Below are positions 27,113 through 36,556 of a DNA stretch of 64,000 nt, piece by piece (positions within the stretch are counted from its first letter, which is position 1; each line of letters begins with the position of its first letter). The notes beneath the pieces are model-generated. The model was not told where the DNA came from. It was given only the letters and a program-made list of their open reading frames with translations, and ran no database searches. The stretch is from DATFTE01 sp963840665. GTDB taxonomy: Bacteria; Acidobacteriota; Terriglobia; Terriglobales; Acidobacteriaceae. Both the position numbers and the translations under genes were made by a program. Where the stretch lies: positions 806,001 to 870,000 of the forward strand of contig CAWIZO010000006.1 of assembly GCA_963840665.1 (NCBI GenBank). Direction: 5' to 3'.

Positions 27113-27454
27113 AATGGGGATTCGGATTCTCGTTCCTGACAGTGCTGCTGTTCGCTAGCCGACGGTGCTTCGCTCGCGTACGTCCATGACAGCCATTGGC
27201 GAAAAATCCCCATTACGCTCAAAACCCCTCAAGGAGCGCTATCGCCTGATTTTGACACTTTATCTCCGAACGCACACGTAAGGCACGTTCTTCCGGTGGC
27301 TTTGCTTAAGAGGCTTCGGGTCTAACCCAACGGTTCTACGGGGGAGGGAGTTTGTTAGTGGCGGGGTGAGGGGTTCTTGCAATAACGAAGCATGGTGCGG
27401 GCAAACTCAGCTTTAGACATCACCCCACACGAGTTCGCTACCAAAGGATCACTG
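27113..27454 (+). other. Intergenic region with inverted repeat and REP-like copy
   Basis: No gene. AATGGGGATT (27113-27122) is repeated inverted as AATCCCCATT (27205-27214), enclosing about 82 bp. A REP-like element copy follows at 27234-27256. Confidence 0.4.
27234..27256 (+). repeat. REP-like element, copy 1
   Basis: GAGCGCTATCGCCTGATTTT and three more bases. In inverse orientation it shares the core GCGATAGC-R-CTC and an upstream AAAATC with 28061-28089 and 29572-29665. Confidence 0.4.
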
Positions 27455-27664
27455 ATGGAAACAACAGTGCGATGTTGTTATTGCGTATCAGGTCACGAGT
27501 TCAGTCCAATGGTCGCTCACGTGGGCGGCAGGTACATTTGCAACCAGTGCGGCCATACCGCAAGTCCGGGCGATGGCACATATGAATGCTACTGCCACAG
27601 ATGTGTGAAGCTGAATATTCCTGGCACTCTGCTCGCTAACCAAGCTCCCACCGTCACAAGATAA
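27455..27664 (+). CDS. Small zinc-ribbon protein (69 aa)
   Basis: ATG at 27455 with AAAGGA upstream. The product has three paired-cysteine motifs (CCYC, CNQCGH, CYCHRC), consistent with a two-zinc treble-clef or ribbon. Probably a nucleic-acid- or protein-binding adaptor; function unknown. Confidence 0.65.
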   Translation: METTVRCCYCVSGHEFSPMVAHVGGRYICNQCGHTASPGDGTYECYCHRCVKLNIPGTLLANQAPTVTR

Positions 27665-27777
27665 CGAAGTCTTCACCCTTTGGTTGGTTTGTGCCGCTAA
27701 AGTCTACTCGGGCCTGGGAGCCGACATTGTTACGGAATCATTACAGTCGTCTCCACCCAGTGGGAAACTGGTCGAGC

Positions 27778-28011
27778 ATGGCAAAGAAACGGATACCCAA
27801 GATTGGCGACCGCGTAGCGGCCTCAGGACAGAATGGCTCGTTCGTTGTGAGTAGCGTGGACAACGACCTCCACAGCGTGGAATTGAAGCTAAAAGGCGAG
27901 GGTTTGAACTTCAGCACAATACCGTGGAGAGCGTTGATTTTCCTTGGCCGCCACCATGCGAGCCCAACCGCAACCCGCACTCGCATCGCCGGAGAAGCTG
28001 CTGAGCAGTAG
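27778..28011 (+). CDS. Hypothetical SH3-like small protein (77 aa)
   Basis: ATG at 27778. The sequence MAKKRIPKIGDRVAASGQNG continues as beta strands (SFVVSSVDNDLHSVELKL), resembling a small SH3-like barrel. The basic C-terminal tail is probably flexible. No family assigned. Confidence 0.55.
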   Translation: MAKKRIPKIGDRVAASGQNGSFVVSSVDNDLHSVELKLKGEGLNFSTIPWRALIFLGRHHASPTATRTRIAGEAAEQ

Positions 28012-28060
28012 CGAACGGATTCCCTGCGATCCTTAGGGACATCCTGCTAGACGGACAGTT

Positions 28061-28089
28061 GTTGCAAAATCGCGATAGCACTCGTTGAC
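28061..28089 (+). repeat. REP-like element, copy 2
   Basis: Matches 29572-29600 in 24 of 29 positions and shares GCGATAGCRCTC with the other copies. Confidence 0.4.
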
Positions 28090-28294
28090 GGCTGGGTAGG
28101 GCCGTAAAAAGACTCTGCGGAGGTCAGGGTGACTGATAATCCCTTCAATCGGTGACGATGCTTTGACGCGAAACGCCGGTCATAGTTGTTGCCTATACGG
28201 CGCAAGGCATTTTGACAATCCCCTGACAAACAACTGGCGGTCCTGAGCTATGGTGCACGTGTCGCGGGCGTTCAAGTCCGGTTTGGAGGCTGAC

Positions 28295-29458
28295 ATGAGC
28301 AATTGCGTGAAGAGCGATTCACAGATCCGGAAAATGGTCAATGGAGCGTCGTTCATTTTTGCAGCGTTGCTGCTATGTTGTGCGTTGGCCTCCGGGCAGA
28401 CGCAGAGTGGGCCGGGTTCCATCATCGTCAAGAGCAAGTTCGGCGGGCAGATTTTCGGCTTTGACATCGATCAGAACGGAACCGAAGGGATCCTCAGCGA
28501 ATTCAACAACAGCGGAAACATTGGTGCGGTCGAAACCTTCGACCAGGCAACCGGACAGATCCTGAAGGTTCTCGTGAAGACCACGAACGGCGACGACTTC
28601 ATCACCTTGGGAGTCAGCGGCACGAGTGTGGGCTTGATCGAACACGAACACATCATCAAGTTCCTTGATGTGAGGCGCACCTTCAAAACCGTCAACCCGC
28701 TTAGCGGAAACAAGTTCACCGCCAGTTGGACCCCGCCCATCGACCACAATCACCTGATCGAGGAGGTTAGCCGGAACCAGGGAGTGCTGAATAACGCCGT
28801 CTTCGCTCTCGATAACAGCGGAAACTTTATCTCGCAGGTGTTCTCGTCAAACGTGGGCACGAACACCTTCGGCGCAGTCGTCAGTATCAGCGACTCCGCC
28901 AACTTTGGCAGCGTGCCTCCCCCGATGGCCCTCGACACCACGACGAACACGGCCGTGTTAGGCGGCGGTGTCGGATGCTTCGGGTGCCGTCCCGTCATTG
29001 GCCTAGTGGACTTGACGAAGGGCACCTTCAGCGAGTTCACCGGAATCGGATTCGGATTTGTGAACGGCATCGCCGTGGATTCGGCCGACGGCATAGCCTG
29101 CACCACCACCGAAGACGATGCCAGCGTCGAGTTCTACACTCTCTCGACCCAGAGCGGATTCACGGTCGTGTTGCCGGGTTCGAACGGGCAACAGTTCTTT
29201 AGTGGCGCCGACGTAGAGTTCGATCCCATCCATAAACTATTCCTGGTGGCGCAACCGAATTCAAGTTCCTCCAGCAGCGGCAGCACCATCTACGTCTACG
29301 ACACCGCGGGCAACTTGCAGGAGACGCTGAATGGATTCAGCTTTTCGAACACGTTCAATGTCATCGCCGCACACATCGCGTTGAATCCCAACAATCGTAT
29401 TGGCTACGTGGATGGTCCTGATGCAGGCGTAACCGAGATTCAATCTTTCATCTATTGA
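28295..29458 (+). CDS. Secreted beta-propeller-like protein
   Basis: ATG at 28295 gives 387 residues with a signal peptide (FIFAALLLCCALASGQ). The rest is beta-rich with repeated blade-like segments (DQATGQILKVLVKTTNG, SGNFISQVFSSNVGTNTF, GFVNGIAVDSADGIACTTTE, STIYVYDTAGNLQETLNGF), suggesting an NHL/6-bladed propeller. An isolated monocistronic gene between REP-like repeats; probably extracytoplasmic, ligand unknown. Confidence 0.75.
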   Translation: MSNCVKSDSQIRKMVNGASFIFAALLLCCALASGQTQSGPGSIIVKSKFGGQIFGFDIDQNGTEGILSEFNNSGNIGAVETFDQATGQILKVLVKTTNGDDFITLGVSGTSVGLIEHEHIIKFLDVRRTFKTVNPLSGNKFTASWTPPIDHNHLIEEVSRNQGVLNNAVFALDNSGNFISQVFSSNVGTNTFGAVVSISDSANFGSVPPPMALDTTTNTAVLGGGVGCFGCRPVIGLVDLTKGTFSEFTGIGFGFVNGIAVDSADGIACTTTEDDASVEFYTLSTQSGFTVVLPGSNGQQFFSGADVEFDPIHKLFLVAQPNSSSSSSGSTIYVYDTAGNLQETLNGFSFSNTFNVIAAHIALNPNNRIGYVDGPDAGVTEIQSFIY

Positions 29459-29764
29459 GGCAAAGGACCCTGATCCGCGACTCCCAACAACCGCTCCTTA
29501 AGATTTAGGTTGGAAACCAATTAAGAAGTACGCGGTAAAAGGCCACGTAGACAGAAAACTGGGCGGTTACTGTTGCAAGATTGCGGTAGCACTCATTAAC
29601 ACTGATGCCCCGGACGCTCGGCGGGCCGGGGTCAATGAGCGTTATCGCCTGGTTTTCAGCGCAATCAAGAACTATTTGCCTTCGTCGGATACGCCGCCTG
29701 CGGAACTGGAGACATCGGCCGTTGCGGCTGATGAGACAGAAAGAAGTTCGCAGCTCAGGGGGCC
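29459..29764. other. Intergenic region without a gene
   Basis: Lies between two convergent genes. It contains the REP-like hairpin at 29572-29665 and nothing else recognised. Confidence 0.5.
29572..29665 (+). repeat. REP-like hairpin (copies 3 and 4, inverted)
   Basis: The left arm (29572-29600) and right arm (29634-29665) are inverted copies of the same motif (GCGGTAGCACTCATT against AATGAGCGTTATCGC). The inner stem is CCCCG/CGGGG. The folded element is about 94 bp. Confidence 0.5.
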
Positions 29765-32401
29765 TTATTTGAAAGCCTGCGTAAGAGTTATGATTTTCAG
29801 AGAGTTCCTGAGTTCATCGAGTGTCGCGGGGGACTTGAGTGTCACCTTCACCGGCTCGCCTGGGAGTAGATCAAAGTAATTATCGGAAACCTGGACATCG
29901 AGATCGCCGAACGACAAGTAGACGTTGCGCGCAAGCTTCGCAGACTGCAGCGTGACGGCATAGTCCCCGCTGGTTTTGCTCACCGTGCTTTCGACAATTG
30001 GCGCGACCGGTAGATCGAGAGTGTGAGTGACGTCGAAGAATTGAAGATTCCGCGAAACTCTCTTTCCGTCGACTTCCAGCTCAAGTACCAGGAAGGTTCG
30101 ATGAAGATCACCCTTCGCCTGCAGCTCGCCCTTATCAAGGGTGAGATAGATCGTGCTTGATTGCGCCGGGATTTGAATATTCTTCTTCCGATCGAGCAAG
30201 ACGTTCCCAGAAAAATCGAGCAGCCGAGCGTGGATTAACCCAGACAGCGGCTGAAGCTTATCCGAGACGACGTACACGTCTACCTTGTCGTCGTGCAGAA
30301 AAGGCGAAACCAGGACATCGTCGTAAAAACGACGGGCATAAAAGTGCAGAGCCTTCCATCGGCCGTAGTAATCAATGCTCGCCCATGAGGCGACGGGCCA
30401 GCAGTCATTTAACTGCCAGTACAAGGAACCCATGGTGCGTGGTCTCTGCCTCCGCAAGTGCTCGGCGCCAATCTTGATAATCTCCGCCTGCTGTATCTGG
30501 CTCAAATACACAAACGAAGCGAAATCCTTAGGCTGGCTGTACTCGCGCAACATGTACGTCAAAATGCGCTCGTTCCCGCCCTTGTTCTTTTGGTGCGCCT
30601 GCATCACGGTGGAACGAATGTCGAAGTCGTCGGGCTGGTTGGCAAACGCGTGAATGGTGCGCATCTCGGGAAATGACTGAAATCCGTACTCCGTCATGAA
30701 GCGCGGAAACTGGAGCGTGTAGTCGGTCGCTGGGGCTTGTTGATGCCACACAGCCCAGTAGTGCATGTCCCCGTTGTGCTGGTTGTCGGGAATTTCCTCG
30801 AAGTTCGCGCTGGGCGAACTTGGCCAATAAGGCACCGGATCGGTGTACTGGGTGACCGCGCTCTTGAGGATGTCGGCAAACAGAATGGTGTAGTCCTGCC
30901 AGACACGATCGCGGATTTCCGGCGAAATCGATTCTTTGAAATCCTGGCGATCGCCCCAGTGATACCAGCCGGTTTCGACCTCGTTATTCCCGCACCACAC
31001 GACGACGCTGGGATGATCTCGCAGACGCTTGACTTGATCGGCGGCCTCCCTGCGAACGCTTTCCTGGAACAGCGTGTCGCCCGGAACCATGTCTCCGCCA
31101 AACATAAACTCCTGCCAGACCATAATCCCGAGTTCATCGCAGATATCGTAGAAGTCATTGGACTCGTAATAACCACCTCCCCACTCGCGCACCATATTCA
31201 TGTGTGCATCACGCGCGGCTTCGAGAATGTTGCGATGCACCGCGGGGGTCACGCGGTTGGGGAAGCTGTCGAAAGGGATTACATCTGCTCCCTTGCTGAA
31301 AACCTCAATGCCGTTAACGACGAATTCGAAACTCTTTCCCCATTGATCCGGAGCGCGGCGCAACTCCACGGAGCGCAAACCTGTCTTCACAGAAGCCCTG
31401 GCTGCAAGTTCCCGGCCAATCTTGATCGACGCGGAAAACTGATAGCGGCGCTGAGGCCCATACCCCACCGGATACCAGAGCTTCGGGCTAGCGATACGGA
31501 TGGGAAACGAAACTTGGTTCATCCCCTCATCCAGATGCAATTCCTGGCTTCCGTCCGACAACTGAGCCGAGGACATATCATCATGAGCCATGGTGAGAGT
31601 GGCAGTCATCGGCCGATTGGCTTCGATCTCCAACTCGGCGGTGACGCTGGCCATGTCCGTGACAACCTTCTGCTGGTGGATGTGAAGGTTCTCAATTCTC
31701 AGCGCGTCCCACGTCTCAAGTCGGACGGGCTGCCAGATTCCTTCCGTAAGAAATCTCGGACCCCAGTCCCAGCCGTATTGATACGGAGCCTTGCGCGTGT
31801 AGGGGGCGGTGGCCAGATTCTCTTCGTTCCCGTAGTTGTGCGTCGAAATCGAGGGCAAAACATAGGGTAGCGACTTCACGTAGGGAAGCATCTTTTCGAC
31901 AGCCGAGTGAAAGACGATGCGTAGTGTGTTGGCGCCAGGCCTCAGCAGCGCTTTGGCGGGAACGCGCCAACGGCGGAACATGTTGTCGCCGTGCAGAATC
32001 TCGTGGTCATTGAGATAGACGTCGGCGAAGGTATCTAAACCGTCGAAGACAAGATCAGCGTGATCGTGCCGGAGTTCCTGCGCTTCGACTTGAAATGTAG
32101 TTTGATATTCCCAGTCGGTCAGGCCAATCCACTGCAGGCGAAACTCGTTATCGCGATCATAGGGATCCGGAATCAGATGATTGCGTAGCAGGTCAGTGTG
32201 CACGACGCCTGGAACCTCGGCAGGATGCCATGCACTGATGTCAGTCTTATCCGTTTTTCCGACGGCGCGAAATTGCCAGCCCTTATTCAGCTCTCGGGAG
32301 GCAGGTTCGGCCGCTTTGAGAGGCAGCGCTAAGAATGCGGAGAATAGAAGAACTGCAACCAGACCAAGACTGCGAATGAATCGACAATAAACCGATCTCA
32401 T
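29765..32401 (-). CDS. Exported beta-mannosidase, GH2
   Basis: ATG at 32401 gives 878 residues with a signal peptide (SLGLVAVLLFSAFLALPLKA). The GH2 layout is complete: N-terminal jelly-roll domain (WEYQTTFQVEAQELRHDHAD), Ig-like domain, TIM barrel with acid/base E474 in WCGNNEVETG and nucleophile E571 in FMTEYGFQSFPE, then C-terminal beta domains. Length and the Trp-rich motifs fit GH2 beta-mannosidases, which remove terminal beta-mannose from mannooligosaccharides or glycans. It is third in an operon after the PfkB kinase and MFS porter; 24 bp separate it from the porter. Confidence 0.9.
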   Translation of the reverse strand: MRSVYCRFIRSLGLVAVLLFSAFLALPLKAAEPASRELNKGWQFRAVGKTDKTDISAWHPAEVPGVVHTDLLRNHLIPDPYDRDNEFRLQWIGLTDWEYQTTFQVEAQELRHDHADLVFDGLDTFADVYLNDHEILHGDNMFRRWRVPAKALLRPGANTLRIVFHSAVEKMLPYVKSLPYVLPSISTHNYGNEENLATAPYTRKAPYQYGWDWGPRFLTEGIWQPVRLETWDALRIENLHIHQQKVVTDMASVTAELEIEANRPMTATLTMAHDDMSSAQLSDGSQELHLDEGMNQVSFPIRIASPKLWYPVGYGPQRRYQFSASIKIGRELAARASVKTGLRSVELRRAPDQWGKSFEFVVNGIEVFSKGADVIPFDSFPNRVTPAVHRNILEAARDAHMNMVREWGGGYYESNDFYDICDELGIMVWQEFMFGGDMVPGDTLFQESVRREAADQVKRLRDHPSVVVWCGNNEVETGWYHWGDRQDFKESISPEIRDRVWQDYTILFADILKSAVTQYTDPVPYWPSSPSANFEEIPDNQHNGDMHYWAVWHQQAPATDYTLQFPRFMTEYGFQSFPEMRTIHAFANQPDDFDIRSTVMQAHQKNKGGNERILTYMLREYSQPKDFASFVYLSQIQQAEIIKIGAEHLRRQRPRTMGSLYWQLNDCWPVASWASIDYYGRWKALHFYARRFYDDVLVSPFLHDDKVDVYVVSDKLQPLSGLIHARLLDFSGNVLLDRKKNIQIPAQSSTIYLTLDKGELQAKGDLHRTFLVLELEVDGKRVSRNLQFFDVTHTLDLPVAPIVESTVSKTSGDYAVTLQSAKLARNVYLSFGDLDVQVSDNYFDLLPGEPVKVTLKSPATLDELRNSLKIITLTQAFK

Positions 32402-32425
32402 CTCAGAGCTCCAACGCGCCCTCAA

Positions 32426-33754
32426 TCATGCGATGCGCAGTTCTTTCTGCATCTCTTCCAGGGTGAAACCTTTCGTTTCCGGATAAACGAATAACACTAC
32501 GAAAAACTGCACAACCATCATGATCGAGAAAAAAACAAACGGGTAAGCGCCGGACGAGGCCGCCATCAGCGGAAATATGGCGGAGATCAGAGCATTCATG
32601 AACCAGTGGGAAAAACTTCCCAGGCTCTGCCCCTTGGCGCGCACACTGTTGGGAAATACTTCAGAGATGTAGACCCAGATGACGGCGCCTTGCGAGAAGG
32701 CAAAGAAGGCGATGTATCCGACCAGCAGCCATATCAAGATACTTTGATGATGCTGCGTGAAGAAGATGATGGACACTCCAGCGAGGCACGCGGCAGTGCC
32801 CACTGAACCGACTAGCAGCAGTGTCTTCCTTCCAATGCGATCAATCACCGACATCGCAAGCATGGTGAAAACCAGGTTAGTGGCGCCCACCGCCACCGCC
32901 TGAAGGTTACCCGAAATTTTAGTGAAACCGGCTTGAGCGAAGATATCGTTCAGGTAATAGAGAATCGCGTTTATGCCGGAAAGCTGGTTGAACATGCCGA
33001 TGCTGACCGCCAGGAAAATCGGGAACAGATATTTTCGCGAGAATAAACGCTCCGCTATTTGCTTTTGTTCAACATCGATGGAGTCGACGATGGCTTGCAG
33101 GTCGTGTTCGTAATTCTCGTCCCCGGTAATCCGAAGTACGTCTCTCGCTTCGTCCACGCGTCCTTTCTTTACCAACCAGCGCGGGCTTCTCGGGATCGTA
33201 AACAACAGGACAAAGAAGAGGGTCGCGGGGAACGCTGTCACTCCGAACTCCCAGCGCCACTCTGCTACTCCAAAGTGCAAGAGTCCGATCAGGTAGTTTG
33301 AGAAATAGGCCAGAAGAATGCCAAACACCACGTTGAATTGAAATAGTCCTACCAATCGCCCACGAAGTTTTGCCGGCGCTAGCTCGGCGATGTACATTGG
33401 GCCCAACACCGACGAGCCGCCGATCCCAAGTCCGCCGATGAAGCGGAACAAGACCAGCGATCCCCAACTCCATGCGAAGGCACAACCTACGCCAGAGAGT
33501 AAATATAAAATCGCCATCCCCCGCAAACTGTCACGTCGACCGAAACGCTCGCCGGGAATGCCAGCCAGCATTGCTCCCACCACCGTCCCCCATATCGCGC
33601 TGGCCACGGTGATTCCCAACAGCTTTGGCGAGAGGTTGTAAGTTTGCGTGAGTGTACCTGTGGTGCCTGAGATAACCGCGGTGTCAAATCCGAAAAGCAG
33701 TCCGCCCAAGGCCGCGACAGCTGTGCTCTTCGCCAAGCTTGGATTGATCTTCAT
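32426..33754 (-). CDS. MFS sugar porter
   Basis: ATG at 33754 overlaps the kinase stop (ATGA). The 442-residue product has 12 membrane helices and the sugar-porter signatures GERFGRRDSLRG after TM2, DRIGRKTLLL between TM8 and TM9, and PETKGFTLEEMQ at the C-terminus. It imports a mono- or disaccharide by proton symport. It sits between a sugar kinase and a beta-mannosidase, so mannose or a related hexose is a reasonable guess. The frame stays open further upstream, but that part lies inside the kinase gene and is not porter-like. Confidence 0.92.
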   Translation of the reverse strand: MKINPSLAKSTAVAALGGLLFGFDTAVISGTTGTLTQTYNLSPKLLGITVASAIWGTVVGAMLAGIPGERFGRRDSLRGMAILYLLSGVGCAFAWSWGSLVLFRFIGGLGIGGSSVLGPMYIAELAPAKLRGRLVGLFQFNVVFGILLAYFSNYLIGLLHFGVAEWRWEFGVTAFPATLFFVLLFTIPRSPRWLVKKGRVDEARDVLRITGDENYEHDLQAIVDSIDVEQKQIAERLFSRKYLFPIFLAVSIGMFNQLSGINAILYYLNDIFAQAGFTKISGNLQAVAVGATNLVFTMLAMSVIDRIGRKTLLLVGSVGTAACLAGVSIIFFTQHHQSILIWLLVGYIAFFAFSQGAVIWVYISEVFPNSVRAKGQSLGSFSHWFMNALISAIFPLMAASSGAYPFVFFSIMMVVQFFVVLFVYPETKGFTLEEMQKELRIA

Positions 33755-34662
33755 GCCGACTCCAGTCGACGGTTTTTGTTCTCGAGGGCGCGGGCGTCCT
33801 CGAGCGTCCAAGATGGGATTGCGCCCGGCGAACTCGCAACCAACGCTCCTATGCGATTGGCAAAGTCCGCGATTTGAGGTAGGGGCCACCGGTTGCCCAA
33901 TCCGTGGAGTAACGCCGCAGCGAAGGCGTCGCCTGCTCCAACGGTGTCCGCAACATCCACCCGATAGCCGTCGGCCTCGAAATATTGATCGCCGGCAAAC
34001 AGGGCGCAGCCTTCCGAGCCGCGTGTGACGCAAACCGTCTTCCAGCCGAACTTTGCCGAGTAAGTTCGACAAAACTCTTCCACCGACGAGCAAGGCCGTT
34101 CGAACATTTCAGAGATCTGTGTGACCTCGGCGTCGTTCAGCTTGACCACCGTAGCGTAAGCCATGAGTTCCCGGACCAGCGAAGGCGTGTACTCATCTGG
34201 CCGGAGATTGATGTCGTAGAAACGCGGCGCATGCGGAATGCGATCCAGAAGCTTTGTGGTTAAGTCCCGTGCGATGGGACTCATTTGATGGAGAGTCCCA
34301 AAGTAAATCCAATCGATTGGCTGCGACGATATCTGCTGGAATTGCGGCTCTGTGAGCTGCGGGAAATCATACGCTGCCGGCCTCTGAAGAGCGAAGGTGG
34401 GTTGCCCACTGGCGTCGACCTTGACCGTTACGATGCCTGTGGCGTGCTCCGGATCGATGCGCACATAACGATCGGATATGCCCAGTTCGTGCATCCTCTG
34501 GAGAATCTTCCGTCCTCGCGGGTCCGCACCGACGCCGCTGATCAATGAGACTGTGTGCCCCAGTTTGGTCAGGTGAGCGGAAAAATTGAAACTGGCGCCA
34601 CCCAAATATTCCTGCTCGCCGACTATGTCCCACAACACTTCACCAATACTGACGACGTTCAC
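33751..34662 (-). CDS. PfkB-family sugar kinase (fructokinase-like)
   Basis: The GTG at 34662, preceded by AGAGG, is preferred; an ATG at 34686 is possible. About 303 residues. PfkB motif 1 is GGASFNFSAHLTKLGHTVSL and motif 2, with the catalytic Asp, is DTVGAGDAFAAALLHG. Family members phosphorylate fructose, mannose-derived or deoxy sugars; the specificity cannot be read from sequence alone. It is first in the kinase-porter-mannosidase operon and would trap the imported sugar. Confidence 0.88.
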   Translation of the reverse strand: MNVVSIGEVLWDIVGEQEYLGGASFNFSAHLTKLGHTVSLISGVGADPRGRKILQRMHELGISDRYVRIDPEHATGIVTVKVDASGQPTFALQRPAAYDFPQLTEPQFQQISSQPIDWIYFGTLHQMSPIARDLTTKLLDRIPHAPRFYDINLRPDEYTPSLVRELMAYATVVKLNDAEVTQISEMFERPCSSVEEFCRTYSAKFGWKTVCVTRGSEGCALFAGDQYFEADGYRVDVADTVGAGDAFAAALLHGLGNRWPLPQIADFANRIGALVASSPGAIPSWTLEDARALENKNRRLESA

Positions 34663-34806
34663 GAGGCGACCTCTTCGCGAATGCATCGCTGCGTCGCGGA
34701 AAATGAAACGGTCAAAGTTTGCACAGTATACGCTGCCCTCTGAGCCTGCCAACATTGGACGAAAGATCGCGCGACGGGAGATGATAAGAAAACACAGTGA
34801 GGTGTA

Positions 34807-35460
34807 ATGTCATCTTCCAACTTAAAAGCAGTGATTCTGGACTATGGAGAAGTGCTCTGCATCCGGCCTACAGCCGTCGAGTTCAGACGCTTGGCAGACA
34901 TCTTTGCCCTCGATCTCGATTCATTCCGTAAGTTATGGGAAGCGAGCCGTGACGCGATCGACCGTGGCGATCTCACCCCAGAGGCTTACTGGTTGAACTT
35001 TGCGCAGAGAACACGAACCAAGCTCGGAGCGAAACACATTGAGAATCTTTCCGCCTGGGAGATCGAGATGTGGAGCAATGCCAATCCGATCATGGTGGAT
35101 TGGCTGGTGAACATGAGCCGGGCCGGGATCAAGACTGCCCTGTTATCAAATATGCCAGCGGATCTGGCGGCGCATGTGCAGGCAAAATTCGAGTGGATGC
35201 GGAAATTTACGTTTAAGACATTCTCAGCTCATGTGCGACTTGTGAAGCCGGATCCGGCGATCTATCAACACACCCTTCAAGGGTTGGGCGTGAAGGCTAC
35301 AGAGACTGTATTCGTTGACGATCGCGAAACCAATATTCGAGCGGCCCGCGCGCTAGGCATTCATGCGATTCAATTCCAATCCATTGAGCAACTCAGAAGC
35401 GATCTTGAGATGATAGGCTTTCCCGTATTGCCCAGCGTTGCATCCGCGCCCAAGAGTTAG
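34807..35460 (+). CDS. HAD-superfamily hydrolase
   Basis: A 217-residue HAD-IA protein. Motif I is VILDYGEVL (D-Y-G, the D-x-G form seen in YihX-like sugar phosphatases), motif II is ALLSNMP, motif III K is in RLVKPDPAIYQHTL, and motif IV is ETVFVDDRETN. A four-helix cap lies between motifs I and II. It probably dephosphorylates a small sugar phosphate or phosphoglycolate-like substrate. Divergent from the sugar operon, 144 bp from its start. Confidence 0.85.
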   Translation: MSSSNLKAVILDYGEVLCIRPTAVEFRRLADIFALDLDSFRKLWEASRDAIDRGDLTPEAYWLNFAQRTRTKLGAKHIENLSAWEIEMWSNANPIMVDWLVNMSRAGIKTALLSNMPADLAAHVQAKFEWMRKFTFKTFSAHVRLVKPDPAIYQHTLQGLGVKATETVFVDDRETNIRAARALGIHAIQFQSIEQLRSDLEMIGFPVLPSVASAPKS

Positions 35461-35476
35461 TGCTTTGACATCACAT

Positions 35477-36556
35477 CTACTGCGGCTGTTCCTGCTTGGC
35501 CGGGGCCTGACTCGACCCGCTCTGGAGTCTCTGGAACTCCTGCATTTCATGTTGGGCCGCCGCTGTCTTTCCTTGTTTGCGATAGAGGCCGGCCAATCCG
35601 AAGTGCGCCTGTGCTGCCAACGGACTCTCCTTCTCGACGGTGAGGACCTTCGTCCATGCTTTCTCTGCGGCAGCAGCGTCCCCTTCGAGGGATGCCGATT
35701 TCCCCAACGCATAGAGAGTCTCTGGCATGTCTGGCAGCAGGCGGTCCGACTGCAACAGTTCCTTGCGTGCCTCAGCGGCTTTGCCTTGCTCCAGCAATGC
35801 CATACCCAGCCTGTAGGCTGCCTCGGCGTTCCCCGGTTGTAACTTGGTTTGCGCGCGGAACTCCGCTTCCGCTTTAGGCCATTGGAAAGCACCCGCGTAC
35901 ACTTCGCCCAGTTCAAGATGAACCTCGGGAATATTGGGCCGCAACCGCAACGCTTCCTGATACTCCTTCTCTGCCTCCGGCATCCGGCGCAACACAAAAT
36001 AATTTTCTGCCATCGCTTGATGAGCACGGGGAGAGTCCGGAGAAGCCGCCAATAAAGTGTCGACCGATTGCTTCGCCAGTAACCCGCTGGCACGGCTTAG
36101 GTAATAGAGCAGATCAGGATCGTTGGGATGCGCTGCCAGAGCGGCTTGCAGATTTACGATCGCTTCGGGCAGTTGTCCGTTTTGTATCTGGGCTATCCCG
36201 AGTGCGGTCTTGTCCTCGGCGCGTTCGAGGTGCGGGATCGCCTCAGCTGCATAGCCTTCGGTGAGCAACGCATAACCCAGCAAGCGGTGCGCTGGCACCA
36301 GAGATGGATTTAATTCCAACGCATGTTTCAGAGGCGCAACGGCAGACTTGTAATCTCCGCCCTCCAAATACGCTTGGCCGAGACTGGCGAAGCCGTCGGC
36401 GTAGGTCGGCTCCATTTCGGTCAGTGCACGGTACTCCGTCACAGCCACCGCGAACTGTCGTTGCTTTTCCGCTTCGATTCCCGCTTGCATGTGCTGAGCG
36501 GCGTCCGCGGATACAGCCTGCCCCGCGAACCACAAGACTAAGAGTGCGCAAATCAC
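35477..36556 (-). CDS. Exported TPR-repeat protein
   Basis: A 359-residue protein with a short signal peptide (ALLVLWFAGQAVSADAAQ) and about eight TPR units (for example YADGFASLGQAYLEGGDYKS, PEVHLELGEVYAGAFQWPKA, AAYRLGMALLEQGKAAEARK). The C-terminus is Gln-rich. It overlaps the FG-GAP gene by 4 bp (ATGA), a pairing often seen in Acidobacteriota, and probably forms a periplasmic scaffold with it. Its 3' end converges on the HAD gene. Confidence 0.88.
   Translation of the reverse strand: MICALLVLWFAGQAVSADAAQHMQAGIEAEKQRQFAVAVTEYRALTEMEPTYADGFASLGQAYLEGGDYKSAVAPLKHALELNPSLVPAHRLLGYALLTEGYAAEAIPHLERAEDKTALGIAQIQNGQLPEAIVNLQAALAAHPNDPDLLYYLSRASGLLAKQSVDTLLAASPDSPRAHQAMAENYFVLRRMPEAEKEYQEALRLRPNIPEVHLELGEVYAGAFQWPKAEAEFRAQTKLQPGNAEAAYRLGMALLEQGKAAEARKELLQSDRLLPDMPETLYALGKSASLEGDAAAAEKAWTKVLTVEKESPLAAQAHFGLAGLYRKQGKTAAAQHEMQEFQRLQSGSSQAPAKQEQPQ

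Noticed and set aside
30737..31870. 377-codon open frame antisense to the GH2 gene
   Set aside because: Lies wholly within the strongly supported beta-mannosidase gene.
32426..34093. N-terminal extension of the MFS porter up to 34093
   Set aside because: The extra 113 codons are the out-of-frame complement of kinase coding sequence, Arg/Gly-rich and not porter-like; ATG at 33754 fits the family.
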